Of a stretch of 64,000 bases of DNA, positions 53,501 through 63,390 are shown piece after piece. The translations under genes and the position numbers were made by a program. The number at the start of each line of letters is the position of its first letter. The first letter of the stretch is position 1. The notes beneath the pieces are model-generated. The model ran no database searches. It had not been told where the DNA came from and saw only the letters and a list, made by a program, of their open reading frames with translations. Origin of the DNA: Hoplostethus atlanticus (taxonomy: Eukaryota > Chordata > Actinopteri > Trachichthyiformes > Trachichthyidae); the NCBI GenBank assembly GCA_034670405.1, contig JAXDDX010000057.1, forward strand, positions 1,535,001 to 1,599,000. Reading direction: 5' to 3'.

Positions 53501-56500
53501 TTCTGAATAACCATGGTCATGAGCCGCGAGCACACGTCCAGGCCTCCGAGCCTGAAGAACTGCCTCTGGAACACGGGACTGGCCAGGTAGATCCAACGAC
53601 ACACCGACCAAACATCTGCAGCCAGGCGTACCTGCTCTTTGGAGGGCAGAGCCACGCTATCTGGGGACAAGCAAGGCAGCCGCCCACCCAGGGGTTCACT
53701 GGCTGTGCTGTCATAACCTGACGTGTCCTCAGAGTCATTGGCTGAGTCGCGGTCGGAGTCGGCTTCCTTGCTGACACAGAGGAAGGCCACACACAGGAAG
53801 AGGTTGATGGTGTTAAGGTGGGTCTCTGCCCGGCTGCGCCCTGGTCCGGCCCCTGGCCCACTCCTGCTCCTACGACGGGGACACGCCTCCTTTAGGCCTT
53901 CATAGAACTTGCTGAGGCTCTGTGGGCCCTCTCCAGCCCCTCGGGACCCCAATTCCTCAGCCAGGCCCAAGATGGCCTCCCGTTCTTGGGCATCAACACT
54001 CTCCAGCTCCTGAAGCACTCCATCAGCCTGCTGGTCTCCAATGCCTAGTATCAGGGTCTCAAACACCTTCAAAGCCCAAGACCGTGTCTGGTCCAGGTAG
54101 ATGAGCTCTGTCACCTGGTTCAGCCCATTGCAGCTGATGAAAAGGTCTCTGATCACCCTGCAACAGAAAGCATAACCAATTAAACTGAAGCAAAGCAAGA
54201 TATAAAGAGACATCAAACAACACTACAAGCACTAAATGTTAAATGCGGACAATTAGCAACACTGATACACACTCAAGGATGACTACAAGGAGGAATAGAT
54301 CTATGCATTTGTCTTCCTTTGGTTGAGGAAGCATTAATAACAGGGCAGGTAGGACAGGCTGGATGTGAACCGCACTCACCAATACATGATCAAAGTCAGC
54401 AAAAACAAAACTGATGTTTTAACCTTTAAAATGCGTTCATACCAGCACACATACAGTATTGTTGCAGTGATAAATAATAAAATCCCCTTTAATACAATAT
54501 GGGGGGAAATTACTTCAAAGAAATACTGCATAAGCTCTGAGCCACCATGCGGTTGAGGAATATTTGGTAAAAGAAAACTACACTCCCAAAATTGTACTGA
54601 CATTATCAGATAAACAAACACAATACACTTTAATCTAGGCATAGGCATGACTAACTGATCTATTGAGTAATTGAAACAGACATTCTGCTTTGAGCTCACT
54701 GCATGAAATAGTTCATTGCACAACAGTAGATCAGGATAATTTATTACTGACTTGTCTTGCTCCCTTTCCTGCTAAATTTCGCCCTAATTTGAACACTTTT
54801 TCTTACCCTCCACTAATAATGCCATGCTATAGGATTATTACTTTTCTAATGCAATGACAAAAAAGGTGTATATTAGGAGTTACATTTTCCTGGTGATACT
54901 TTTGCTGTCATGGAATTATTAGTCACAAGCAGCAACTTGGTAGCTATAGTCTAATAATGTGGCTTCCGCAGACCATCCAAAAAAGCATAAAATGTCCATC
55001 AAATTCCTCCAAACAGCTCGTGCAGCATAATCCAAGTGTTTTCTAGCCAAACTCACTGTGGGTCCAAAAGTTCAATATTTACCTGATTATCTCCTATGTT
55101 TTCCTCACTGACCATGCTCTGGTCAAGTGCGTACCCTACAGTAGTAAGCGAGTTTTCCACCAGAGCACTGTAGGGAGCACTGTGAGGAAACTATACGAAA
55201 TAATGAGCGCTCTAGTGGAAATCTCTGCTTGCGACTGAAAAAACTAAAACACTCGGAGTCTGCTGCACAGAAATTTGATGGACATTATATGTTTTTTTGA
55301 GCTGTAAAAAGATGGCCCTGTTAACCTCAATAGTTTGAGAGAAGGCTGACATGGAACTGTGGGAGCTAACTCGCTGTGTGTTTGGTGGTCCTATGAGCTT
55401 AAAAGGGAATTTCAAATGACATTGGGTGAGTGACAATGACTGAATTTTCACGTTGGGTGAACAATTCCTTTAAATAATGGAATTAATTGCGCTATGGAAA
55501 TGATTTAAAATGTCCATCCACACTTAAAATCAAGAACAAAAACAGCCAAAGGCTCAGGAAACACAAAAGCAGACAACATCAAGTCTACTGCAAACTGAGC
55601 ATGCCCAGCAGCTTATCTTGCTGACTGAACCAAACTGTATTGTAAACAGCCGGAGAGTTAAAATCTTCAGTTGTGATAAAGGATTGTATTCAGGATGAAT
55701 ACAGCTGATGATTTCTGAGTGTGAGATTCACATGTCTAATGTTTTCTTTGCATAGTCCTAAGGACTTCAAAACTCTGGGAAATGAATGCCTTTTGAAAAG
55801 GGAGATGAAACATCACAGCTGTTAAGAATTTAAAAGCCTGTCAAAGCCTGCAGAGAGCAGAACAAAATACTGCATTTTAGAGAGGAAACCAATCAGCCTA
55901 CTGCATGTCTCAAAGCAAGGAACTCAGTGTATTCAAATACTTATAAACAGGCCAAGATCAAATACATTTCAAAAGACCAACATATAGTACTGGCTTTTTC
56001 CAGGTATTAGCTTATCTATAATCCATGTTACATAAACAATAATCTTCCATCTCACTCAGTTCACAAAGGCTAATAAATAATTTAATAGCATCAATTAGCA
56101 ATGACTCGGGGAGACAGATCTGATGACAGTGGATTAGGTGTCTAACTTTGAGTTGGCTGATTATATTTGCTTCATGTCAGACCATAACAGGAGCAGTGCT
56201 AATTTAGTCAGTGAAAATTCTGACAAAATATTCTTCAACATCTCCTTTTACATGACAAAACTAGGTGCCATGAAATTCAAACAATGATTAGACTGAAATG
56301 ATTTGTCATTTTTTAACTAATAACCGACAAGAAAAAAATGATTTAGAGACTACTGGACAGTTAATTTGCTTGAGCTGTAGTTTTACATGAAATTATATTA
56401 AGGCGCGTTTGTTTGAGAGATGTGATCTGATAGCATATTAGACTCCACCCCTCACAGCTCTCCCACAAGCAATTGATCACTTGTACACAGAGAGAGAGAG

Positions 56501-59500
56501 AGAGAGAGAGATCATAAAAAAGTAGGATTTGAGAAAAACACATTTTAAACAGATGTACAGCTCACCTTGAGTTGAGGAGGGCAGGTAATGTCTGTAGGTA
56601 TATGAGAAGCACCTCCACAGGCAGGCATTGGGTGTGGTAGCTGCAGACCTGAGAACAGACAGTGGACACCCCCAGCTGTTGGGCATGATGGGCCAGCTCC
56701 ACTCCTCTCTGCAGCACAGGGTTGAAGATGTGTGTGTAGAGCTGCCACTGCACTATTGCATTGCCCCGCAGGGTCAGGTGGCACACATGGCCAGCTATCT
56801 GCTGACTCAGCTGCCAGTCCTCTCCAAACACTAGCTCCTGGTAGGCCTCCAGGGCGTCCCACTTCCACAGCATGTCCTCTGCCCCCCCTCCACTTGGCAG
56901 AATACCCTGGGAGCGGTAGGACAGGCTGGGGGGAGCGGCAGAAGGCTCCCCCTGCTGCAGTGTCTCCTCCAGGCTTGGTAGCTGGCTGCTGTCCAGAGTG
57001 CAGATGTTACACGAGGCCAACTTGGCCTTTTCTGAGGGTTGCCCCCCACCAAGCTGGTCCAGGATCAGTCTGCCCAGGACACTCAGAATGTGGGACTGGT
57101 AACTGCGCAGGCCAGGAGCTTGGAAGGCATGCAGCAAGGGTCCCACCACTGAGCGGGGGTCCATGCAGCAGCAGATTCCCACAGCCTGCACCCCAGCCAG
57201 GACCTGCAAAACAGCTGGCCCACTGGGGGAGAGGCGCTGCAGCAGCCGCAGACACTGATGAGCACAGGCAGCCAGGCAGCAGCAGCGCTCAGGGTAATGC
57301 ACTGCATCACCCATCCCCTCCTTGCCGTCTCCCTCCTCTTCAAAGGGGTTGCGTCGCGCAGCCTGCTTGAAAGCAGAGACAGGCAGACCAGATAGGTCTC
57401 TGTGGTGATGCAGAAAGTGGGAATATTCACAGCGACGGTGGCGTCGCCGGGCACACACTGACTGATGCAGCTGTTCTGACTTGGCTTTCTTGACAGCACT
57501 GATGATCTTGAGGACCCCCGCAATGAGGCCACGCAGCCTCTCTGAAGCCTCACCTCCCACCTCAGAATCCCTGGCCCTGCCAAGTCCCTCCAGCCGTAGC
57601 ACGGTCGTCTCGAACAGCTCCAGGCCACGGTGCTGGACAAACTCATGGATGAGCTCCAGTGCCTGACTAAAGAAGAAGGGGTTGGGAGTCGAGGCCTGCA
57701 GGCAACCCAGCAGCACCTGTAGTACGCCCTCTAAAAGCTCCGGCAGCAGCAGGGCCCTGTGGCGATAGCGGGAGAAAGAGAAGTCATCCTGGACCTCCTG
57801 CAGGGTCTTCTTGGGCCGAGGAGCAAAAGGGTTAGCCTGCCTGTCCAAGCAGCTGCGGATTTTGAGGGTGGCTCGAAGCAGATCTGTCAGGCTGCGTCTC
57901 AGGCTATCTGGGAGGGTCTCACTCTGACTCACGTCCACAGACATCAGGTGCAAAATGGTGCGTAGCAGCATCCTCTGGACCAGGGCGATGGGCTCCTCCG
58001 TCCAGCCTCCAGCCAGATCCTCTGCCCCCGCTCCTCCCCCTCCCCCTGGTCCACAGCAATCTCCAAACTCAGTCAGGATCTCAGTGAGAGTGGGTACTAC
58101 ACTGACTGCCAGGCCAGGGTTGTGGTTGATGCTCATGTCAAACTTACACACCTTCTCCAGTAGGGAAAGCAACACATGGCAGAGGTCAAAGGGCGAGTTC
58201 TCCATGCGGTTGAAAATTGACATTGCAGCTGGGTCTGTCAGGGTTTCAGTGTCCAGTGTCTGGGACCCGGGGGCTCGGGGGTGGGGGTAGGGTGCACTCA
58301 TGGTTTCTGGAGCGGTGGTGGTTGGTAACTGTGGGGCTTCTGAACGATGATGTTGACAGCTCACGCGGATGGTGGAGCCATGTGACCTTCGATTCCTTGC
58401 CCCACCTGAGCCCGCGACAGCTTTGTCTTCAGAGTTGGCTTCTGAATCTGAGGTAGAAAGCTGGGACTTGCGAGCATCACTCACTGAATATCTCTGAGCA
58501 GTCCTGCGGGATCTCCGTGACTTCCAGCTGCCACTGCCAATATGCAACCGCTTCCCAGAGTTCTGTGCATCTGTACTACTCTTCTGGCCCGCTCTGAGAG
58601 GGACGGCCTTCACCTCCCGGCTAAGGAACACTTCCAGCAGGGACGGCAGAGTGAAATCTGTCAACACACAAAAACATCTCAGTCAGCTTTACAAAAGGTA
58701 GTGGTGAAGTATTTGAGACGTACTTCAGTCTTTGTTCTCAAGTGAACCTTTGTATCAGTTCCTGAATATTGACCCACCAGGGCAATGGGATTTGGATACA
58801 TCATTAAGTTCTTTAACTAATCAATAATGGGTTTTCATGTCACCACACAAAAGAGTCCCTACATGTCGTGACCAAATCTGTTCCTCTCCAGCTTAGAGAA
58901 TGAATGAAGATCATTTGAAATCACACTAACTTTAAATTGTGCACTGTAAAGTCAAATTTGGTAAATGTCTGTTTACACTGGATTTTCAAACCATTTCCAA
59001 AATACTCATTTTAAAAAGACATGAGTAACATACGGCTCATTTACATGAAAGGAGCTATTGCCTGTTTGTTAAAAACACATTCAGTGAACAAATGGAGGAA
59101 TTAATTAAAGTAAAAATGTCTAGGGTCCATGTTAGATAAGATTAGCACTCCTACACTAAATACCATCCTAGGGTCACTGCAATTACTCGTCTTCTCCTGT
59201 TGTGTGACTGATTCTGTTTGTAGTAAAGGGACAGCAATTCAACTAACACAACACCTTATGTTAAAATGGTAAACAACTGATTCACCGTCGGAAAATGAAC
59301 AGACACATTGTTTGCAGCGTGTGTAAGTAAAATACTAAAGTTTCATAAAAGAATTACTGATTTGGTAAAGGAACCACACAAACACTGTTCACAGTCAAAA
59401 GGGACCCAAAAGCAATGAGTGAAAAGTCAGTGGACACCTCTACTAATTATTGAGTTCAGGTGTTTCAGCCATCCTGTTTTTCAGGGTTTGGGCTTGGCCC

Positions 59501-62500
59501 CTCAGTTCCAGTGAAGGGTAATCTTAATGTTACAGGATACCAAGACATTTTAGCCAATTGGGCGCTTCCAACTTTGTGGCAACAGTTTGGGAGGAATTAT
59601 AACGCCGATTGCGAGCCAGGCTTTCTCAACATCACACCAAACAGACACACTCCAAAAGCTTGTGGAAAGCCTTCCCAGAAAAGTGGCGGCTGTTATAGCT
59701 GCAAAGGGTCCAACTCCATATTAATGCCCATGGTTTTAGAATGGGATGTCCAGCAAGCTCATATAGGTGCGATGGTCAGGTCTCCACTGACTTTTGGCCA
59801 TATAGTGTATGTTTCAGTACCTTCAAATCAATGGTGAGATGCCTGACTTGAATAATTGGTGATGGATTATGCAAACAATGGGGTCATTTTATACATTAGC
59901 AGATAAAATAAAGAAATAAATATATAAATAAATAAAAAGCAAGGGAATTATTGGGCTATGAAATGCAGTCTGAATCACAGTTATTCTGCACAAACACTAT
60001 TACAGTTTGCTGTGCATTAGAGAGATCTGGGGTTTTACACTCATGAGGTAACTATATCGTTATCATTAGTTACAGACTAGGAATAAGAAGTACTCACACG
60101 TCATTACAGCTGGGATGTGTAAACTATGTTCTGTTGGTCGAGCAGATCCACTCCATTAACCTTAACGATAATAGAGGTGTATTTTTGGCTACTGACCTGG
60201 TGCTTTCTCCTCCTGTACAGGGATCTTCCAGACCAGCGGTAACAGAGACAGCAGCAAGGTGAGTAGCTCCTCCCGACAGGTCAGCTCCTGAGAGAGGAAC
60301 CAAACACACTGAGGTTATCTGGGTTCTCCCTCCTCTCTCCCTCTGTTAACACTTTCATGTCACATTATGACACTCCCACCAACACAAGTCCAGACTCAAG
60401 ACCTTAGGCAATAGAAAAATCACCCCACTACACCCCTTTTCATCAAGGAGACATCACTTAAAGATTTGTTTGAATTTAACCTTTTTCAAAACCTCTTGGG
60501 CATTTATCATTTTCCAAAATTCTTTTCAGCCCTGGAAAATAAAACTGTCAAATTCCACTACTAGCCTTTAAGGGCTGATGACGAGAAAAGGACAGTTTCC
60601 TTCATTTTCAAAGCAAATGTTTAGACCAGCGTCGGAGAGCAGTGTGGGGCAATGTAGCATCTGCATGACAGCTTTTCCCTGAATAAAGTTCCTGGAACTT
60701 GTGGATCCCACTGCTATCCAGAGCATTCCTCATAGCAGAGAGAATCCACTCCTTCATGTGTGAATTAAAAACAATCAGCTTGCTGGACTGCAAGACCACC
60801 ACAACATACTGTACATCCTAGCACCACATAACTCCACCTCCCCAATTATTCTGCATTACATTTTGTGCAGATAATCAGTAAGTTTTAGTTCAGGATTCAT
60901 GTATAGCATGGCCTGTATTCAATTTAAATTCTGTACATGCCAGTCAAATCCGTTTTCATCACTACTCCATGACACATAGGGCAATTTCCATGACCACATT
61001 TTTGGTCCATCTTCAGATTTTACTGTTCCGTAGCCAGTTAGAATATGCAATGTCTTGGCTGGCTACAAGTCTTGCTTGGAACTTGTAGCCTCTTACATAT
61101 ATTTTCCATTTTACAAGGTTTTAGTGTTTCCCATGACCGTATGAACCCTGGTTACGTGTTCAGTAGTTTGCCTGGTATAATGAATAAGTGTCTTGTCACC
61201 TTCATTGCAGTAAAACTATGGCGAGACGGCTATGGGTGAGTCATCTAAATCAGTGCCAGAACTATCTGTTAGAGACAAGGTGGCACATGGGAGTATTTAA
61301 CATCACAACAGGACAAACCCATCTAACATGCAGGACTAACAAGCTCACTCATACTTAAATGCGAGCATCTTCACTCTTGCTCTTTATTGCAACTGAAGAG
61401 TCTGTGAAATTACCTAAAATATATTAACAATTCTAGGCCATGTGGACTAAAGACCACATCCCAATTTTTCATTCAATATTGCATTTGCTACTCCAAGTCA
61501 GAGGATGACTCTTTTTGGCACAAAAATGACAAGGCTTGGTGACAGTGTGAATGAAAAGATGGTACAAGCTGTAGTTGCTCATAAGCAGGCAACACGTTTA
61601 AATTGGCTCAGGAACGACAAGGCAATGTCAGTCATTGCCACGTCGCCATGCTCTGCAAACAGATGTCCTTGTCATCATTACCTGCTAGATTCTGTGTGCT
61701 TTACTCAGGTCTGACTAAAGGGCTTTAGAGATATACACACCCCTCTAGACAAAGTGTAAGCTTTGGCATCAGATCAGAGGTAAAGTTGAATCAGAAGAAG
61801 CCTCTCCTGTTTTTGGAGCTCACAACATTGAATGATACTGGGGGTCAATTTCCCCCTAGAGCCTATATAGCTTAAGAGCTGATTAATACAGACAGCAAAA
61901 GGCAGACATGGCTGATTCCTTGTCAAAATGCCAATCTTACTGATTGAAACAGCCACACAGACATACATACAGTATATACCTAACTGTTTATGCCATTTAA
62001 CAGAGCACATATCAATAAATAAGCACTCTGAATACACTGTACAACATGTGCATGCCTTGGGCTCTGCTGGTGAAGTCTGTAAACCCGTGCATCAATGCGT
62101 AGGCAGAGAAAACACTGGTGTCAGTCAGAGCCTGGTCCCAGTTATGAGCGGGAACAATACCTGCCTCTGTGGACGAACCCATTCCTACCATTTAACATGG
62201 TCACCTAAATAGCATGCTTACAACTCACTGTCACAGACAAATAGTGGCGTTAAGAAATAGAATGCCTGTCTTTGCCCTGCATAGTATCTCCATCAATACT
62301 GTGCCAACCAAAGTCCAAAACACATTTGTAGAAGCCATTCCATTTGTACAATATACAATTTTCTTAAATGCAAAATTAAAACTGCATTTTCTTTGATCTG
62401 GATTCAGTTTTCTTGTGTCAGTATGAAACAATTATAAATTTGTCTTCTGGTGCATTTAAAGGTTTTCTTTGGTCTTTTAGTATATATACACATCCATGAT

Positions 62501-62831
62501 TTGCATAAAAAAGTGCTCAACCTTTATATAAGTGATAAAATATTACATTTTTTATTAGGTTACCTTTTCTTTTAAATGTATATACAACCTTCAAGAGAGT
62601 TTTTCAGACAGATTGTTTTGCAGAGGTTAAGAATCTCACCTGGTCAATGATGGAGTCCAGTGTGCTGAGCAACAGGAAGCCCCGCCCCCTGACCAGGTAC
62701 TCCCCCAGTGCCACCATGTGACTCTCCTCCTCATCCTCCTCCCGTGTCTCTGCTCTCTGAGCCACCGCACTGCACAGCTGATGTACATCAGTCAGGAACT
62801 CCCTCGCCAGTGTGTTACTGGCCCCACTCAT
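23833..62831 (-). CDS. lyst: Lysosomal trafficking regulator (LYST/Beige), 52 coding exons
   Basis: Giant BEACH-family protein that controls size and fission/fusion of lysosome-related organelles; human loss causes Chediak-Higashi syndrome. Coding exons C1-C52 in transcript order: 62640-62831, 60197-60287, 56566-58657, 53176-54157, 52896-53057, 50343-50496, 48303-48514, 48129-48195, 47612-47721, 45679-46048, 45428-45584, 45112-45286, 44721-44881, 43884-44074, 42990-43235, 41982-42155, 40785-40934, 39875-40012, 39595-39793, 39374-39502, 38222-38846, 36909-37089, 36041-36210, 35584-35814, 35206-35372, 34626-34778, 34293-34454, 33713-33904, 32882-33099, 32569-32778, 31924-32100, 31568-31644, 31282-31470, 30727-30872, 30503-30599, 30292-30353, 30021-30076, 29751-29903, 29038-29282, 28391-28457, 28139-28295, 27413-27553, 27044-27261, 26701-26931, 26297-26486, 26060-26196, 25736-25835, 24743-24882, 24525-24622, 24267-24423, 24107-24178, 23833-23971. 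Sum 11,510 nt; less two surplus bases this is 3,835 residues (human 3,801). Every junction has AG/GT and matching phase except where C12 and C47 carry one extra base. The start [16 protein letters not shown] matches human. Confidence 0.97.
26297..29282 (-). CDS. lyst: LYST BEACH domain, exons C39-C45
   Basis: Residues about 3140-3555. The BEACH signatures are clear: [52 protein letters not shown]-type core as [86 protein letters not shown] and QTPRQLF. Nearly identical to human, with no missing conserved block. Confidence 0.97.
29440..29725. repeat. Dispersed repeat, family A copy
   Basis: Holds the word GGTCACAAGCCTGCTTCT (29695 on) shared with the 18.27-kb copy, plus CACATTTGTACAGTTACAC and ATTTCTCAAGGGGACCC. 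It ends close to the donor of LYST exon C38. Unclassified fish interspersed repeat. Confidence 0.5.
29751..30599 (-). CDS. lyst: LYST PH-BEACH domain, exons C35-C38
   Basis: Residues about 3017-3139. Landmarks are [83 protein letters not shown] and AFDNTK. In the family this PH-like fold packs against the BEACH domain to form a composite binding surface. Four short exons (97, 62, 56 and 153 nt). Confidence 0.96.
30727..33904 (-). CDS. lyst: LYST pre-PH region, exons C28-C34
   Basis: Residues about 2614-3016. Landmarks are [22 protein letters not shown], split by introns as expected, then [98 protein letters not shown] and [12 protein letters not shown]29 is variable and Pro/Ser-rich in its first half. 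A Tc1/mariner remnant fills most of the intron between C28 and C29. Confidence 0.94.
33192..33610 (-). mobile_element. Tc1/mariner-like remnant in LYST intron
   Basis: The minus strand reads [11 protein letters not shown] followed by an A-rich tail and the terminal words ATTATTGGCACCC (plus strand 33202 on), the 3' part of a Tc1-type transposase as found in fish. Further on, TTCTCAATGGGATCGAGATCAGGACTC on the plus strand fits the same element. It is 5'-truncated and not functional. It lies between C28 and C29. Confidence 0.75.
34293..34454 (-). CDS. lyst: LYST extra cassette exon C27 (54 codons)
   Basis: Open for 162 nt with an AG acceptor at the high end and TCAG|GTAGCT at the low end, phase 1 at both ends. 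Predicted peptide is Pro/Ser-rich ([39 protein letters not shown]). Leaving it out joins KRKSIA-G directly to [13 protein letters not shown], which is how the human protein reads. It is therefore an optional or fish-specific exon. Use in transcripts is inferred, not shown. Confidence 0.6.
34626..37089 (-). CDS. lyst: LYST armadillo-like middle region, exons C22-C26
   Basis: Residues about 2259-2559. Landmarks are [118 protein letters not shown] and [12 protein letters not shown]. These helical repeats are typical scaffold in BEACH proteins. Confidence 0.95.
37090..38221 (-). other. LYST intron between C21 and C22
   Basis: 1.1 kb. Apart from the LINE-tail fragment and an AT-rich palindromic stretch at its low-phase end (38165-38223), nothing is recognised. 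The next intron (36211-36908) is likewise plain. Confidence 0.6.
37195..37400 (+). mobile_element. LINE 3'-tail-like fragment
   Basis: It reads CCTTGTACCATGTCTGAC, then CACCAAAGCAAATTCCTGTA and TGATTTTGATG, the order found near the 3' ends of fish LINEs. Short and degenerate; no coding remains. It lies in the intron between C21 and C22. Confidence 0.45.
38222..38846 (-). CDS. lyst: LYST Ser/Pro-rich linker exon C21
   Basis: A single 625-nt exon, residues about 2051-2258, low in complexity and poorly conserved except for short islands: [38 protein letters not shown] and AIGRWPT. The human equivalent is likewise one of the least conserved parts. Its donor lies in a small palindromic AT repeat (see findings). 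Confidence 0.92.
39374..43235 (-). CDS. lyst: LYST region 4, exons C15-C20
   Basis: Residues about 1706-2050. Landmarks are [142 protein letters not shown] and [13 protein letters not shown]. Very close to human throughout. Confidence 0.95.
40230..40352. repeat. Short element with imperfect inverted ends
   Basis: The left word TTGGCTCCTAAGGTGTATGAAT is mirrored on the right as ATTCATACACATTGGGAGCAA (reverse complement with a few mismatches), about 60 bases apart. Perhaps a tiny MITE remnant. Intron between C17 and C18. Confidence 0.4.
40935..41981 (-). other. LYST intron between C16 and C17
   Basis: About 1 kb with no recognisable element or exon. The introns at 42156-42989, 43236-43883 and 38847-39373 are also plain. 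Confidence 0.55.
43884..46048 (-). CDS. lyst: LYST ConA-like region, exons C10-C14 (C12 frameshifted)
   Basis: Residues about 1355-1705. It carries the lectin-like sandwich found in BEACH proteins: [98 protein letters not shown] and MPCKYGKPN. In C12 the frame fits human LYST as far as IHGHLV, then one surplus base (in the CC at 45131-45132) is needed before VWVCGIR, which again fits human IWVSGQR and the phase of C13. Read literally, translation stops at 44822-44824 in C13. Confidence 0.9.
46550..47304. mobile_element. Foldback/MITE element with long inverted arms
   Basis: The left arm starts TTATTAATGTTACGGTAAATG and runs to about 46745; the right arm is its reverse complement, ending CATTAATAA at 47304. 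Each arm contains TGTGGGAAAGTGGTAAATG and GTGAGTGGAAAACACTGTC. The left arm has extra tandem copies of a GGTAAATGTAGACATTTCCC unit, including the palindrome around AAATGTCTACA. The centre (46746-47185) has no transposase. It sits in the LYST intron between C9 and C10. Confidence 0.85.
47612..53057 (-). CDS. lyst: LYST region 2, exons C5-C9
   Basis: Residues about 1120-1354. Landmarks are [41 protein letters not shown] (human [15 protein letters not shown]), [22 protein letters not shown] and [13 protein letters not shown]6 is preceded by a dinucleotide microsatellite that serves as its pyrimidine tract, and has two in-frame acceptors 6 bases apart (exon starts 50496 or 50490), which would include or drop two residues (LQ). 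The C9 donor ACT|GTAAAT is weak but keeps phase. Confidence 0.9.
48515..50342 (-). other. LYST intron between C6 and C7
   Basis: 1.8 kb holding a C/T-rich stretch near 48.88-48.92 kb, an ATA run near 49.21-49.25 kb and a GT microsatellite at 49441-49489. No exon recognised. Confidence 0.6.
50505..50566. repeat. 62-bp AG/CT microsatellite forming a splice pyrimidine tract
   Basis: An uninterrupted run of 31 AG units. On the gene strand this is a 62-base CT run ending 9 bases before the upstream acceptor AG of LYST exon C6. Confidence 0.95.
51645..51925. repeat. Probable fish MITE copy
   Basis: It opens TACGTTTACATAGACAC and continues with AACTCATATCCCTGTTG, TGACTAACCAGAATATTC and TATCCTGGTTAATGCTGG, the word order of a common fish MITE whose ends read ACGTTTACATG. 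The right inverted end is decayed. Confidence 0.4.
52300..52760 (+). mobile_element. LINE fragment: reverse transcriptase start fused to 3' tail
   Basis: The plus strand encodes [16 protein letters not shown], then after a stop and frame change [10 protein letters not shown], which is motif A of non-LTR reverse transcriptases (catalytic Asp in the LDLSAAFD word). Directly after this the sequence changes to 3'-UTR-like DNA ending AAAGGGCTATAGAAAT and AACTTGACTTGA, the tail of fish L2-type LINEs. The rest of the enzyme is deleted. Antisense to LYST. Confidence 0.75.
53176..62831 (-). CDS. lyst: LYST N-terminal region, exons C1-C4
   Basis: Residues 1-1119. C3 alone is 2,092 nt and C4 is 982 nt; both are fully open. 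Conserved landmarks are [95 protein letters not shown] and RVIRDLF. The region is helical and armadillo/HEAT-like in the family. Two Ser/acid stretches ([31 protein letters not shown]) are retained from fish to man and may be phosphorylation-rich linkers. The end of C4 has a low-complexity Lys/Pro/Ala linker ([14 protein letters not shown]) that is unlike the human sequence. Confidence 0.95.
54158..56565 (-). other. LYST intron between C3 and C4
   Basis: 2.4 kb, mostly AT-rich. It contains a MITE end at 55.44-55.47 kb and an AG microsatellite at about 56491-56511 near the donor of C3. Confidence 0.6.
54950..55473. mobile_element. MITE copy with one preserved TTAA end
   Basis: The right end reads TTTTCACGTTGGGTGAACAATTCCTTTAA, split here as GGGTGAACAATTCC before TTTAA, the well-known end of an abundant fish MITE. 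The other end is not found, so the left boundary is approximate. Confidence 0.5.
58658..62639 (-). other. LYST introns flanking C2
   Basis: Two introns (58658-60196 and 60288-62639). Apart from the Tc1-like copy at 59.4-59.8 kb nothing is recognised; no further exon is needed by phase. Confidence 0.6.
59428..59812 (+). mobile_element. Non-autonomous Tc1/mariner-like copy
   Basis: It starts AGTGGACACCTCTACTAATT and ends ACTTTTGGCCATATAGTGTA, the characteristic ends of a fish Tc1-type family. Internal words CTTCCAACTTTGTGGCAAC, TGCGAGCCAGGC and GGAAAGCCTTCCCAG are transposase-gene scraps joined by deletions. The 125-codon open frame across it is not a gene. LYST intron between C2 and C3. Confidence 0.75.
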
Positions 62832-62838
62832 GTCTGAG
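62640..62838 (-). CDS. lyst: LYST first canonical coding exon C1
   Basis: The acceptor TTCTTGTAG precedes C62838. ATG at 62831 opens [15 protein letters not shown], aligning with human [15 protein letters not shown], so this is the conserved start. The seven bases before the ATG stay open and in frame with the upstream exon at 63698-63786. Confidence 0.93.
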
Positions 62839-63158
62839 CTACAAGAATGGAGGAGAAAGACATTTAATAAACAAAACTAAAAGCTGCTTTTCATTTCAGT
62901 GGATTTCAGTGGATGGAAATATAAGTTAACCAAAGCACTCAGTAATGGAGGTTGTTAAGAAAAGTGAAATGTCATTTGGTACAAAAGTGAAATGTTTTGG
63001 TACACTGAAATGTACTTTTTACACGAGTGTGTGCACGTCTTTTAACATGTGCACACACTCGACAACACTCTGTATAATTAATATATGAAGTTGGCCTTCA
63101 TGACGGGGAAAACAAACAAACAAGTGGAGCTAGCATAGGCCAAACCAATTCCAGGCAC

Positions 63159-63182
63159 TTATTTATTTATTTATTTATTTAA
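63159..63182. repeat. TTTA microsatellite
   Basis: Five to six tandem TTTA units upstream of the first conserved LYST coding exon. Confidence 0.85.
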
Positions 63183-63320
63183 ATGGAAGTGAAAAATGGT
63201 GAAATTATGCTCATAGACTTCACAGGCTTAACCTCCCTCTTAAACACATGGCAATGTTATGTATCTCATGTCAAATGGCATGGTCCTGAATTATTTGTTA
63301 ACTTATGCCATTCCTTGGCA

Positions 63321-63350
63321 GTAAAGTAAAGTAAAGTAAAGTAAAGTAAA
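63321..63350. repeat. GTAAA pentanucleotide repeat
   Basis: Six exact tandem copies of GTAAA, abutting a transposon end. Confidence 0.95.
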
Positions 63351-63390
63351 GCCAAAAATAACTGGTTTCAATGCAAATAGAAAAATAGTT

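Noticed and set aside
56732-57370. 212-codon open frame on the plus strand
   Set aside because: It is antisense to LYST exon C3. The open frame follows from GC-rich codon use on the other strand, and the product resembles nothing.
59460-59837. 125-codon plus-strand open frame with Cys pairs
   Set aside because: It is a chance frame through a deleted Tc1/mariner copy, mixing transposase scraps in different frames.
23833-62831. LYST as a processed or long-dead pseudogene
   Set aside because: Introns are present, and all splice sites plus about 3,800 codons are intact apart from two single-base gains.
63321-63350. CRISPR-like short tandem repeat
   Set aside because: Six head-to-tail pentamers without spacers in a vertebrate genome are a simple microsatellite.
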